Of a stretch of DNA of 44,620 nt, positions 1 through 11,945 are shown piece after piece. The stretch is taken from NCBI GenBank assembly GCA_032718475.1, contig JAUCBJ010006269.1, forward strand, positions 1-44,620, read 5' to 3'. Under the pieces are notes generated by a model, which had not been told where the DNA came from, ran no database searches, and worked only from the letters and a program-made list of their open reading frames with translations. Origin of the DNA: Nemertoderma westbladi. Its lineage: Eukaryota > Xenacoelomorpha > Nemertodermatida > Nemertodermatidae. Both the position numbers and the translations under genes were made by a program. Numbering within the stretch: position 1 is the stretch's first letter; every line of letters starts with the position of its first letter.

Positions 1-6
1 CCACCC

Positions 7-308
7 CTACCTTCGCACCTTCGAGTAGTCAGCTATCGAAAGAGGAGCCCTCGGGTCGCCTCCGGCTTCGGTCGACTGTTTGCTTGCTTGATAATTATGA
101 ACAGCATAAAAGTTAAACATGAAAGTTACACGGTTATTGTTCAGAATAATTTGTTTCAAATTCCGCTCACCTTTATAGTAATTTGGCGCGTTCTTCACAA
201 CGACATGTAACAATTTATCCACAATATCATCTATATCAGTTACTAACGCAGCTAAGGAACTGGCTACCTTCGCGTCATTCACCTTGTCATAAATCCCAGA
301 AAGTTCTC
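7..308 (-). CDS. Exon 2 (possibly last) of the small secreted protein
   Basis: The minus strand shows an acceptor (TTTTCACGTAG) ending at 309. Exon sequence from 308 continues the phase-1 codon of the exon at 1942-1738 and stays open through GELSGIYDKVNDAKVASS and a helical stretch (TDIDDIVDKLLHVVVKNAP). The frame closes with TAG at 7-9, giving 168 residues over the two exons. A donor-like CGAAG|GTAGGG overlaps that stop, so the coding sequence could instead splice onward beyond the window edge. The second half contains an NYYKGERNLKQI motif and no transmembrane segment. Family unknown; inferred to be secreted because of exon 1. Confidence 0.55.
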
Positions 309-1737
309 CTACGTGAAAATAATAATACGGTTCAAACGAAAACAGTAAAGATTACTTTCGTGAATATATTATTTTTGTTAGGAATTGCATATCATTTAAT
401 ATGATATGCATTAAATAAGTTGAATATTTAGTAATTCATGGCATATCGTTTCAATCTCGAGTTATTGAAAGGGGTTGTTTGTTGTTTTCATATTTATAAA
501 AATATAATATACTGACGAGGTTTTATTGAGCGACTCACACTAAGTGGTAAGTCGTTAGACAGGTCAGGCTGTTACCATCCTTTTACTCAGCACTTTAGTA
601 CAGGTAGCCACTGGGAACGCCTAATGCACTCGATAAAAGAGTAACAGAGAGATGGGCTTTTATAGTACTAATTGTACTGTACAAAGTAGATTAATTGTAA
701 ACAATTAACTATTTATTACAAAGAAAACAAATATGCTTTCCGCTGACACTGAGGTCCAATAAAGGAAATAAGCTGTAATACGTAATTTTATTCCACGAAA
801 TTTCCTTTCACCTCGCCTTTACGCCTTTTAAACTTCCTATTACTCGCTGAACAATAGTCCTGCGTAGAAGAGGATATCACATTCGCCATATGTGTGGTGT
901 GTCTGGTAGCACCAAGAACAGACAGAATGTCGACTTGAGAGTGAGGAAAAAGTGGTGCGCAGCCCTCCCTTAAATACCTTCTCAAGAAGGGATCTATTTG
1001 GGTAGCCAAGGAGACTGCTGAGTGGCCAGTTAGTTTGTCACTTTTTGATCCAAAAGGTGGGAACACTCTCGCTAGGGGTGTGTTACCAATAGAGTGCTGT
1101 AAAGATAGCAGATTACTTTTCGATCTGAAAGGGTGAAGCTTCCCTCTAGGGGCACATATAAAGTGTTAAAGAAAAACTGTTGAATTTAGCTGTTAGGTCC
1201 ATCGACAACCTGGCGATTATTTACAATGTTAATGGTTGAACTAACAAGTTATATATACAGTACGTACCGTTTAGTATAATTAACCTTTCCTGTTATAAAC
1301 TCGTTGTTCAGTGTAAACATAATTTATATCTAAAAATCCTCTATTTTCTCACTTAATTTTGTAGAAAACCATGCATTTGCTAAACACAATTATTACATTC
1401 TAAAGTTTAATTTTGTGATAGAAAATCGTTGTATTACTAAAGTTATTTTTAAAATGTGCAAAAAGCCAGCTCAGCTGCCACACCTCTGACCTTTAAGTAA
1501 AAAAAGAGATCTCCATGGCAAATTTGACTCACATGAAAAATTTTGGTTTATTGTTTTGGTTAGAAAATAACGCCACCGTAACCTGTTCCTTTCCCTTAAC
1601 GTTTTAAATTAAATTAAGAATTTAAACCCACTAAACTCATATTTGGTGTTCGCAGTCATTTTAAGTGCCATTAACTCCTTCAATATATATTGTGGGTTTT
1701 GTTCTTGGCAATTTAATTCTGATCAACTCCAACTTAC
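309..1737 (-). other. Intron of the small secreted-protein gene
   Basis: This is the 1.43-kb intron between the donor at 1737 and the acceptor at 309. It is AT-rich with short open frames only. I see no recognisable mobile element or RNA gene. A purine/pyrimidine-rich patch around 900-1150 may be old repeat sequence, but I cannot assign it. Confidence 0.5.
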
Positions 1738-1942
1738 CTTGTGCTGCCCGTAGTCCTATGATACCATCCACAATAAGTTGCTCTCCATGATTATTTGTAT
1801 ATTGTACCAGCCTATCAAGGGCATCAATAACAATGGCCGCGAGATTATTATCTACGGGGGCATAGCCTTCCTGAGATAAACAACGATTACTTGCTAACAA
1901 TAGCAAAAACCACCATACTATCTTAGTCAATAATATTACCAT
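1738..1942 (-). CDS. Exon 1 of a small secreted protein (unknown family)
   Basis: The first coding exon on the minus strand starts at the ATG at 1942. It opens with a clear signal peptide: a short basic N-terminus, a hydrophobic core around residues 3-17 (LLTKIVWWFLLLLA) and a small-residue region ending near CLSQ at residues 21-24. The exon ends at 1738, where the minus strand reads CAAG|GTAAGT, a near-perfect splice donor, leaving phase 1. The mature part is acidic and probably helical (DALDRLVQYTNN, then DGIIGLRAAQG). It joins in frame to the exon at 308 to give one open protein. I do not recognise the family. The signal peptide and the matching splice phases are what support a real gene; the function is unknown. 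Confidence 0.62.
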
Positions 1943-2284
1943 ATCAACAATTAATTAGAAGTTTTCTAATTATCACCTTTACCTAAACTTCAATTAAAAC
2001 TGCAGTATATTTCTTAGACAATGATAATTATTAGTTGCTATAAGATAGGCTTATTAGAACAGGAAATTTAATGACTTGAATGTTTATAGCAGGTTTATTA
2101 CATTAATGGGTATTAATAATAACTATTTATTGCATTGTAAATAATAATGTTGCAGTATTATATTCATCGAATTTAATGTAGTGAGTATCCTATAGTGACA
2201 CAAAAATAGCAAACCTGCATACAGTTTCTTTCACACTTAACTATTCTGAAATCGAATCTGGAAGAATCTGGAAAGGGAACTGCA
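1943..2284. other. AT-rich upstream region of the secreted-protein gene
   Basis: This sequence lies immediately 5' of the minus-strand ATG at 1942 and would hold its promoter. It is strongly AT-rich, with several TATA-like strings. No specific promoter element can be defended. Confidence 0.3.
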
Positions 2285-2354
2285 GGTGTAGAACCCACGA
2301 CCTTTGGAGTGGTGTGAATGCAAGACAATGGATTCAACCGCTACAATGCACAGA
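2285..2354 (-). repeat. tRNA-derived SINE head
   Basis: Read on the minus strand, this has a box-A-like TAGCGGTTGAA and a box-B-like GGTCGTGGGTTCTACAC, about 40 bases apart, as in a tRNA-derived SINE promoter. The cloverleaf is not intact, so it is not a functional tRNA. The box B region resembles that of the SINE at 37022-37263 (AGGTCGTGGGTTCGATCC), which suggests a related family. Confidence 0.5.
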
Positions 2355-2589
2355 AAATATCGAATATACTTGTATTAGAACACGATTCGTAGAAAATGTC
2401 CAAATAATACTTACACTTTATACTGTTGTTACGTTCAATATGCTCAAAGTAACAATAAACACAATATTGCAATGTTCTAGATACGGACAAGGGCGAGATC
2501 GCCCAAAGGTCCGCGTCTACTAACGCAGGTGCTGTCTCCTTGAATGGCACTTAACAATCTTACTAACAGAAAACTTCAACGGAATGTGG

Positions 2590-2656
2590 GGATTGAACTA
2601 GGGACCTAGAGATTCCAAGTACCACGCCCTACCAAGTGATCCACTTCGCGCCATAT
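2590..2656 (-). repeat. tRNA-derived SINE head, second type
   Basis: On the minus strand this reads GGCGCGAAGTGGATCACTTGG..., ending with a box-B-like CCTAGTTCAATCCCC, spaced like RNA polymerase III internal promoter boxes. The acceptor arms do not pair as a true tRNA would. It is probably the head of a SINE whose body runs toward lower coordinates; that body overlaps no gene. Confidence 0.45.
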
Positions 2657-3682
2657 GAAGCCTTAAAACCAAAACCCAAGTGGAAATTAATATCAACAAC
2701 ACCAACAACAACAACGGAGTGAATACAAGAGGTCTCGCTACGCGGACCTACTAACGTAAGTGAGGGCATCGCACACACCACTACGCTAAGGCTCACCTGG
2801 AATAAGTGACTCGCCCCACACTCACACATGAATGGCAGCCATATTTCAATGGATACTTAATGTAAATTTCTGGAGTACATAACCATTAAAAACACGGCAG
2901 ATACTATTACTATACAATTTCCTTCTATCATTACTCTTCAACTAACTAATCAGAATTGAGATGAAAATATGTTTTGTCGAAATCCTTAAAAAATCACGTT
3001 ATTGTGATGTATAGAGTGTAAAATGATGTTCCACATAAATGTTTTTTCGTACTTTTTAGACCACATTATTGGCCAGTTATGACGAAAACGATCGGAGAAT
3101 ATCTCCCGGTATTACAGTACCACTAGTATTACACGGGACTGTTACTACAAATAAAGGCTAAACTGAATCTTTGTCCTATAATAATGCAATTAGAAAGGAA
3201 AACCACAACAGTTAGTTTAGGCTCATCGCGTAACTTCGCTTTCATATAAAGTGAAATAAAATGAAACCGGATATTTAAAAGGAAGGTGATGAATGGGGCT
3301 CCCTGTTTCATTGGCCGAAAGAAGCTGTAAACAGCCACACACTGATTGCATTATCAATCAGTATTTAGCCGGCGGTTAAAAGATCGTTAGGCAGTCCGCC
3401 CCCGCCGAGAAAACCAACAGTTTAATCCCAATAGCGCCTAAAGTCAGCCACAAAGGTTAAAAGGCGAGCAAAAGTATACTCATTAGAGGAAGGCAATGGT
3501 TTCCATTACATCCACCGGTAGTGTATTCTCTCATTCAAACCACAGTCTGAATGTTAATTAAGTCAGGAATGAATTTTAATCAAATCCCTGTGAGAGCACT
3601 TTTGAATCGTACTTTATTGCGACTTGCCAGAGTACATGAGATAAAATAAGTCTGTCCAAATTACTTTCAGTTTCGAGCGGTT
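2657..3682. other. Intergenic sequence without a recognised gene
   Basis: About 1 kb lies between the SINE head and the gypsy remnant. Near 2690-2720 there is a CAACAACAAC-type microsatellite. Open frames here are short and show no recognisable domain. The part nearest 3680 may be 3' sequence of the gypsy-like element, but no LTR was identified. Confidence 0.4.
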
Positions 3683-4285
3683 GTTTAAAATGTCTTCAAA
3701 ACCGCCTATTTCGCCACCAGGTACGTCCTGAAACAAGTTTGACACGATAATTGCGTAATGGACTGATCTCAATGATATCTCCAACTTTGTTCCAACTTTG
3801 ATCTTGTATTCGTACTTCAGTTCCAATTCATAATGGTTGGAGGTCTCTCGCACTTGCGTTATAAAGGGTTACGGTTTTGTTTATTGTTTCATCAGCAATT
3901 TTCCACCACTTGGGGTCAAACGCTGTATGGTGTATTGGAACCTTGGAACCTATATGACGACCGAACACAATTTCGTTAGGCGATATCCCAGTGTCAGTTC
4001 GTGGGGTGTTACGGAGTTCCATTAACCCCACTTGGAATTCCTCGGCGTTTATATCAGGTTTATCCATTTTTGCTAGCATATTTTTAATTTGTTTCACATA
4101 TATGGTGAACTTGTAGTTAATTCTACGGGATCTACGCCCCATCGGTTTAGCAGTTGTCAGAAACTTGCTGCGTTATATTGGGGCCCATTGTCACTTCGGA
4201 ATTTAGTTGGTATTCCCAGTTCGACAAAGAATTTCCTGACTACAAATCCAACTTGCTGGGATGATGGGTCGTGTTGCCACTGAGC
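3683..4285 (-). pseudogene. Ty3/gypsy integrase remnant (core second half and C-terminal domain)
   Basis: On the minus strand, conceptual reading shows the second catalytic Asp region of a gypsy integrase (RSDNGPQYN, near 4190). It continues with the helix region ELRNTPRTDTGISPNEIVFGR and ends with a C-terminal chromatin/SH3-like stretch containing VRIQDQSW and WWRNRRF (near 3690-3790). The zinc-binding HHCC region and first catalytic Asp are missing: the sequence jumps from the RNase H linker straight to the late core, an internal deletion. There is an in-frame TGA near 4157 followed by a frame change, and further shifts toward the C-terminus. It is a dead fragment of the same element as the RNase H piece at 4288-4836. 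Confidence 0.8.
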
Positions 4286-4287
4286 AA

Positions 4288-4836
4288 CTAATGGATAGCA
4301 TTAGTTGCATTAATGTTACTGACGCTCACTGAAGTCCCCGTGTTTGGGTCGTCTACTGGTGACCGACTGAGACAATCTGCTATGAGATTTTTTTTTCCTG
4401 GTTGCCATTTAATAGTAAACTGATATTTAGATTGTAGAGTTGCTTTGAAACGTTGCAGTTTAGCGTTGTCTACGTGGTTTAACGTATAACTATTAGATAT
4501 GGGTAAAAGTGGTCTATGGTCTGTTATAACTACGAATGGGGGTAGTCCGGCAAGGTAGATATGGCATTCAGAGATCGCATATTTAATTGCTAATGCCTCG
4601 AGTACGAGTTCTATTACCACCCATTGTAAGGTAAGAAATCGACTACCACATGTTAAACCGCCATTCGTTGTTGTCCCTTTGTAATAGGCTGTACCCGAGT
4701 GTAGATGGCTGGCGTCGGTTTCCAGCCGAGTTTCGCGGGAGGGATCGAATATCACCAGTATCTGAGGTTTACTTAATTTGTCTTTCGTATTATTAAATGC
4801 CTCGGTATGGTTTGCATGGATATTCGGTATGGACAA
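4288..4836 (-). pseudogene. Ty3/gypsy RNase H domain remnant
   Basis: The minus-strand frame encodes the end of the RT connection and an RNase H domain. The acidic residues are recognisable in LETDASHLHSGTAYY, then ELVLEALAIKYAI, then VITDHRPLL, followed by WQPGKKNLIADCLSRSP, the usual end of gypsy RNase H before the integrase linker. The RT itself is absent because sequence above about 4850 is replaced by a short tandem array. A stop at 4288 precedes the integrase part. It is a truncated element, with no LTR seen on either side. Confidence 0.85.
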
Positions 4837-4855
4837 TTGGGACTACCCACGACTT

Positions 4856-5246
4856 ACTTCCACGTTCGTACAACTTCATAACATGTTCACAAGACTTACT
4901 AACTCGTTCGCCAGACTTACTAACATGTTGCAACGACTTTCTAACTCGTTCGCTAGACTTACTAACTCGTTCACTGCACTACAAACTCGTTCGCACGACT
5001 TACTAACACGTTGCTACGACTTTCAAACTCATTCGACAGACTTACTAACTCGTCCACTGGACTACTAACTCGTTCACACGACTTACTAACATGTTGCTAC
5101 GACTTTCAAACTCGTTCGTCAGACTTACTAACTCGTCCACTGGACTACTAACTCGTTCACACGACTTACTAACATGTTGCTACGACTTTCTAACTCGTTG
5201 GTACAATTTACTAACTTGTTCGCCAGACTTACTAACTCGTCCACAA
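4856..5246. repeat. Short-unit tandem array (about 17 bp, higher-order about 83 bp)
   Basis: The repeated phrase is of the type ACTTACTAACTCGTTC followed by a short variable part (GCCAG, ACACG, GCTACG). The basic period is about 17 bp. A longer unit beginning ACTCGTCCACTGGACTACTA recurs 83 bp apart (5048 and 5131), so the array has higher-order structure. It abuts the gypsy RNase H fragment on one side and the 71-bp satellite on the other with no unique DNA between. Open frames through it are repeat artefacts. Confidence 0.85.
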
Positions 5247-8200
5247 CACCTAACGGTGGGTTACCCTTACACTCTCTCTCATTGACGCTAGTACCCCCCG
5301 CAGCACCCAACCAAACACCTAACGGTGGGTTACCCTGACACCCTCTCTTATTGACGTTAGTATCCCCCCCCCCCCCAGCACCCAACCCAACACCTAACGG
5401 TGGGTTACCCTTACACCCTCTCTCATTGACGCTAGTATCCCCCGCAGCACCCAACCAAACACCTAACGGTGGGTTACCCTGACACCCTCTCTTATTGACG
5501 TTAGTATCCCCCCCCCCAGCACCCAACCCAACACCTAACGGTGGGTTACCCTTACACCCTCACTCATTGATGCTTAGTATCCCCTCCCCCTCCCAGCACC
5601 CAACCAACCACCTAACGATGGGTTACACTTACACCCTCTATCATTGACGACGCTAGTACCCACCCCCCCCCCCCCCCAGCACCCAACCCAACACCAAACG
5701 GTTGGTCACCCTTACACCCTCTCTCATTGACGCTAGTATCCCCTACCCAGCACCCAACCCAACACCTAACGGTAGGTTACCCTTACACCCTCTCTCATTG
5801 AAGCTAGTATCCCCCCCCCCCAGCACCCAACCCACCACCTAACGGTGGGTTACCCTTACACCCTCTCTCATTGACGCTAGTATCCCCTCCCCAGCACCCA
5901 ACCCACCACCTAACGGTGGGTTACCCTTACACCCTCTCTCATTGACGCTAGTATCCCCCCCCCCAGCACCCAACCCACCACCTAACGGTGGGTTACCCTT
6001 ACACCCTCTCTCATTGAAGCTAGTATCCCCCCCCCCCCCAGCACCCAACCCACCACCTAACGGTGGGTTACCCTTACACCCTCTCTCATTGAAGCTAGTA
6101 TCCCCCCCCCCCCCAGCACCCAACCCACCACCTAACGGTGGGTTACTCTTACACCCTCTCTCATTGACGCTAGTATCCCCTCCCCAGCACCCAACCCACC
6201 ACCTAACGGTGGGTTACCCTTACACCCTCTCTCATTGACGCTAGTATCCCCCCCCCCCCCCAGCACCCAACCCACCACCTAACGGTAGGTTACCCTTACA
6301 CCCTCTCTCATTGACGCTAGTATCCCCTACCCAGCACCCAACCCACCACCTAACGGTGGGTTACCCTTACACCCTCTCTCATTGACGCTAGTATCCCCTA
6401 CCCAGCACCCAACCCACCACCTAACGGTGGGTTACCCTTACACCCTCTCTCATTGACGCTAGTATCCCCTACCCAGCACCCAACCCACCACCTAACGGTG
6501 GGTTACCCTTACACCCTCTCTCATTGACGCTAGTATCCCCTCCCCAGCACCCAACCCACCACCTAACGGTGGGTTACCCTTACACCCTCTCTCATTGACG
6601 CTAGTATCCCCTACCCAGCACCCAACCCACCACCTAACGGTGGGTTACCCCTACACCCTCTCTCATTGACGCTAGTATCCCCTACCCAGCACCCAACCCA
6701 CCACCTAACGGTGGGTTACCCTTACACCCTCTCTCATTGACGCTAGTATCCCCTCCCCAGCACCCAACCCACCACCTAACGGTGGGTTACCCTTACACCC
6801 TCTCTCATTGACCCTAGTATCCCCTCCTCAGCACCCAACCCACCACCTAACGGTGGGTTACCCTTACACCCTCTCTCATTGACCCTAGTATCCCCTACCC
6901 AGCACCCAACCCAACACCTAACGGTGGGTTACCCTTACACCCTCTCTCATTGACCCTAGTATCCCCTCCTCAGCACCCAACCCACCACCTAACGGTGGGT
7001 TACCCTTACACCCTCTCTCATTGACGCTAGTATCCCCTCCCCAGCACCCAACCCACCACCTAACGGTGGGTTACCCTTACACCCTCTCTCATTGACCCTA
7101 GTATCCCCTACCCAGCACCCAACCCACCACCTAACGGTGGGTTACCCTTACACCCTCTCTCATTGACGCTAGTATCCCCCCCCCCCCCAGCACCCAACCC
7201 ACCACCTAACGGTGGGTTACCCTTACACCCTCTTTCATTGACGCTAGTATCCCCTCCCCAGCACCCAACCCAAAACCTAACGGTGGGTTACCCTTACACC
7301 CTCTCTCATTGACGCTAGTATCCCCTACCCAGCACCCAACCCAACACCTAACGCTGGGTTACCCTTACACCCTCTCTCATTGACGCTAGTATCCCCTCCC
7401 CAGCACCCAACCCACCACCTAACGCTGGGTTACCCTTACACCCTCTCTCATTGACGCTAGTATCCCCTCCCCAGCACCCAACCCAAAACCTAACGGTGGG
7501 TTACCCTTACACCCTCTCTCATTGACGCTAGTATCCCCCCCCCCCCCCCAGCACCCAACCCACCACCTAACGGTAGGTTACCCTTACACCCTCTCTCATT
7601 GACGCTAGTATCCCCTACCCAGCACCCAACCCACCACCTAACGGTGGGTTACCCTTACACCCTCTCTCATTGACGCTAGTATCCCCTACCCAGCACCCAA
7701 CCCACCACCTAACGGTGGGTTACCCTTACACCCTCTCTCATTGACGCTAGTATCCCCTACCCAGCACCCAACCCAACACCTAACGCTGGGTTACCCTTAC
7801 ACCCTCTCTCATTGACGCTAGTATCCCCTCCCGAGCACCCAACCCACCACCTAACGGTGGGTTACCCTTACACCCTCTCTCATTGACGCTAGTATCCCCC
7901 CCCAGCACTCAACCCACCACCTAACGGTGGGTTACCCTTACACCCTCTCTCATTGACGCTAGTATCCCCTACCCAGCACCCAACCCACCACCTAACGATG
8001 GGTTACCCCTACACCCTCTCTCATTGACGCTAGTATCCCCTACCCAGCACCCAACCCACCACCTAACGGTGGGTTACCCTTACACCCTCTCTCATTGACG
8101 CTAGTATCCCCTCCCCAGCACCCAACCCACCACCTAACGGTGGGTTACCTTTACACCCTCTCTCATTGACCCTAGTATCCCCTCCTCAGCACCCAACCCA

Positions 8201-11200
8201 CCACCTAACGGTGGGTTACCCTTACACCCTCTCTCATTGACCCTAGTATCCCCTACCCAGCACCCAACCCAACACCTAACGGTGGGTTACCCTTACACCC
8301 TCTCTCATTGACCCTAGTATCCCCTCCTCAGCACCCAACTCACCACCTAACGGTGGGTTACCCTTACACCCTCTCTCATTGACGCTAGTATCCCCTCCTC
8401 AGCACCCAACCCACCACCTAACGGTGGGTTACCCTTACACCCTCTCTCATTGACGCTAGTATCCCCCCCCCCCCCCAGCACCCAACCCACCACCTAACGG
8501 TGGGTTACCCTTACACCCTCTCTCATTGACGCTAGTATCCCCTCCCCAGCACCCAACCCACCACCTAACGGTGGGTTACCCTTACACCCTCTCTCATTGA
8601 CGCTAGTATCCCCTCCCCAGCACCCAACCCACCACCTAACGGTGGGTTACCCTTACACCCTCTCTCATTGACGCTAGTATCCCCTCCCCAGCACCCAACC
8701 CACCACCTAACGGTGGGTTACCCTTACACCCTCTCTCATTGACGCTAGTATCCCCTCCCCAGCACCCAACCCACCACCTAACGGTGGGTTACCCTTACAC
8801 CCTCTCTCATTGACGCTAGTATCCCCTCCCCAGCACCCAACCCACCACCTAACGGTGGGTTACCCTTACACCCTCTCTCATTGACCCTAGTATCCCCTCC
8901 TCAGCACCCAACCCACCACCTAACGGTGGGTTACCCTTACACCCTCTCTCATTGACGCTAGTATCCCCTCCCCAGCACCCAACCCACCACCTAACGGTGG
9001 GTTACCCTTACACCCTCTCTCATTGACGCTAGTATCCCCTCCCCAGCACCCAACCCACCACCTAACGGTGGGTTACCCTTACACCCTCTCTCATTGACGC
9101 TAGTATCCCCTCCCGAGCACCCAACCCACCACCTAACGGTGGGTTACCCTTACACCCTCTCTCATTGACGCTAGTATCCCCCCCCCCCCAGCACCCAACC
9201 CACCACCTAACGGTGGGTTACCCTTACACCCTCTCTCATTGACGATAGTATCCCCCCCAGCACCCAACCCACCACCTAACGGTGGGTTACCCTTACACCC
9301 TCTCTCATTGACGCTAGTAACCCCTCCCCAGCACCCAACCGACCACCTAACGGTGGGTTAGCCTTTCACCCTCTCTCATTGACGCTAGTATCCCCTCCTC
9401 AGCACCCAACCCACCACCTAACGGTGGGTTACCCTTACACCCTCTCTCATTGACGCTAGTATCCCCTCCCCAGCACCCAACCCACCACCTAACGGTGGGT
9501 TAGCCTTACACCCTCTCTCATTGACGCTAGTATCCCCTCCCCAGCACCCAACCCACCACCTAACGGTGGGTTACCCTTACACCCTCTCTCATTGACGCTA
9601 GTATCCCCTCCCCAGCACCCAACCCACCACCTAACGGTGGGTTACCCTTACACCCTCTCTCATTGACCCTAGTATCCCCTCCTCAGCACCCAACCCACCA
9701 CCTAACGGTGGGTTACCCTTACACCCTCTCTCATTGACGCTAGTAACCCCTCCCCAGCACCCAACCGACCACCTAACGGTGGGTTAGCCTTACACCCTCT
9801 CTCATTGACGCTAGTATCCCCTCCCCAGCACCCAACCCACCACCTAACGGTGGGTTACCCTTACACCCTCTCTCATTGACCCTAGTATCCCCTCCTCAGC
9901 ACCCAACCCACCACCTAACGGTGGGTTACCCTTACACCCTCTCTCATTGACGCTAGTAACCCCTCCCCAGCACCCAACCGACCACCTAACGGTGGGTTAG
10001 CCTTACACCCTCTCTCATTGACGCTAGTATCCCCTCCCCAGCACCCAACCCACCACCTAACGGTGGGTTACCCTTACACCCTCTCTCATTGACGCTAGTA
10101 ACCCCTCCCCAGCACCCAACCGACCACCTAACGGTGGGTTAGCCTTACACCCTCTCTCATTGACGCTAGTATCCCCTCCCCAGCACCCAACCCACCACCT
10201 AACGGTGGGTTACCCTTACACCCTCTCTCATTGACCCTAGTATCCCCTCCTCAGCACCCAACCCACCACCTAACGGTGGGTTACCCTTACACCCTCTCTC
10301 ATTGACCCTAGTATCCCCTCCTCAGCACCCAACCCACCACCTAACGGTGGGTTACCCTTACACCCTCTCTCATTGACGCTAGTAACCCCTCCCCAGCACC
10401 CAACCGACCACCTAACGGTGGGTTAGCCTTACACCCTCTCTCATTGACGCTAGTATCCCCTCCTCAGCACCCAACCGACCACCTAACGGTGGGTTACCCT
10501 TACACCCTCTCTCATTGACGCTAGTATCCCCTCCCCAGCACCCAACCCACCACCTAACGGTGGGTTACCCTTACACCCTCTCTCATTGACGCTAGTATCC
10601 CCTCCTCAGCACCCAACCCACCACCTAACGGTGGGTTACCCTTACACCCTCTCTCATTGACCCTAGTATCCCCTCCTCAGCACCCAACCCACCACCTAAC
10701 GGTGGGTTACCCTTACACCCTCTCTCATTGACGCTAGTAACCCCTCCCCAGCACCCAACCGACCACCTAACGGTGGGTTAGCCTTACACCCTCTCTCATT
10801 GACGCTAGTATCCCCTCCCCAGCACCCAACCCACCACCTAACGGTGGGTTACCCTTACACCCTCTCTCATTGACCCTAGTATCCCCTCCTCAGCACCCAA
10901 CCCACCACCTAACGGTGGGTTACCCTTACACCCTCTCTCATTGACGCTAGTATCCCCTCCCCAGCACCCAACCCACCACCTAACGGTGGGTTACCCTTAC
11001 ACCCTCTCTCATTGACCCTAGTATCCTCTCCTCAGCACCCAACCCACCACCTAACGGTGGGTTACCCTTACAACCTCTCTCATTGACGCTAGTAACCCCT
11101 CCCCAGCACCCAACCGACCACCTAACGGTGGGTTACCCTTACACCCTCTCTCATTGACGCTAGTATCCCCTCCCCAGCACCCAACCCACCACCTAACGGT

Positions 11201-11945
11201 GGGTTACCCTTACACCCTCTCTCATTGACGCTAGTATCCCCTCCCCAGCACCCAACCCACCACCTAACGGAGGGTTACCCTTACACCCTCTCTCATTGAC
11301 GCTAGTATCCCCTACCCAGCACCCAACCCACCACCTAACGGTGGGTTACCCTTACACCCTCTCTCATTGACCCTAGTATCCCCTACCCAGCACCCTACCC
11401 ACCACCTAACGGTGGGTTACCCTTACACCCTCTCTCATTGACCCTAGTATCCCCTCCCCAGCACCCAACCCACAACCTAACGGTGGGTTACCCTTACACC
11501 CTCTCTCATTGACGCTAGTATCCCCTCCCCAGCACCCAACCCACCACCTAACGGTGGGTTACCCTTACACCCTCTCTCATTGACCCTAGTATCCCCTACC
11601 CAGCACCCAACCCAACACCTAACGCTGGGTTACCCTTACACCCTCTCTCATTGACGCTAGTATCCCCTCCCCAGCACCCAACCCACCACCTAACGGTGGG
11701 TTACCCTTACACCCTCTCTCATTGACCCTAGTATCCCCTCCCCAGCACCCAACCCACCACCCAACGGTGGGTTACCCTTACACCCTCTCTCATTGACACT
11801 AGTATCCCCTCCCCAGCACCCAACCCACCACCTAACGGTGGGTTACCCTTACACCCTCTCTCATTGACGCTAGTATCCCCTCCCCAGCACCCAACCCACC
11901 ACCTAACGGTGGGTTACCCTTACACCCTCTCTCATTGACCCTCTC
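5247..11945. repeat. 71-bp satellite array, about 94 copies
   Basis: The unit contains CAGCACCCAACCCACCACCT, then AACGGTGGGTTACCCTTACA, then CCCTCTCTCATTGACGCTAG and TATCCCCTCCC. Identical landmarks are exactly 71 bp apart (for example 8548 and 8619). Copy-to-copy variants include GACCCTAGTATCCCCTCCTC, GCTAGTAACCCC, AACCGACC and AACGCTGGG. Most copies in the first 4 kb vary in the length of the C run before CAGCACCC (about 4-14 C), while the later part keeps strict 71-bp phase. Each consensus unit contains the inverted repeat AACCCACC-ACCTAAC-GGTGGGTT. The open frames inside follow the repeat and are not genes. Confidence 0.97.

Noticed and set aside
788-1066. 92-codon minus-strand open frame
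   Set aside because: It lies in an intron on the gene's own strand, with no domain and no splice signals tying it to the gene.
5128-6238. Glycine/proline-rich open frames in the satellite on both strands
   Set aside because: They follow the repeat unit, change frame with C-run length, and have no start context or domain.
5247-11945. CRISPR-like array
   Set aside because: The whole 71-bp unit repeats with no unique spacers, and the window is eukaryotic.
5247-11945. Telomeric repeat origin of the satellite, because of GGGTTA and CCTAAC strings
   Set aside because: The strings occur once each per 71-bp unit in opposite sense, with no run of TTAGGG; similarity is superficial.
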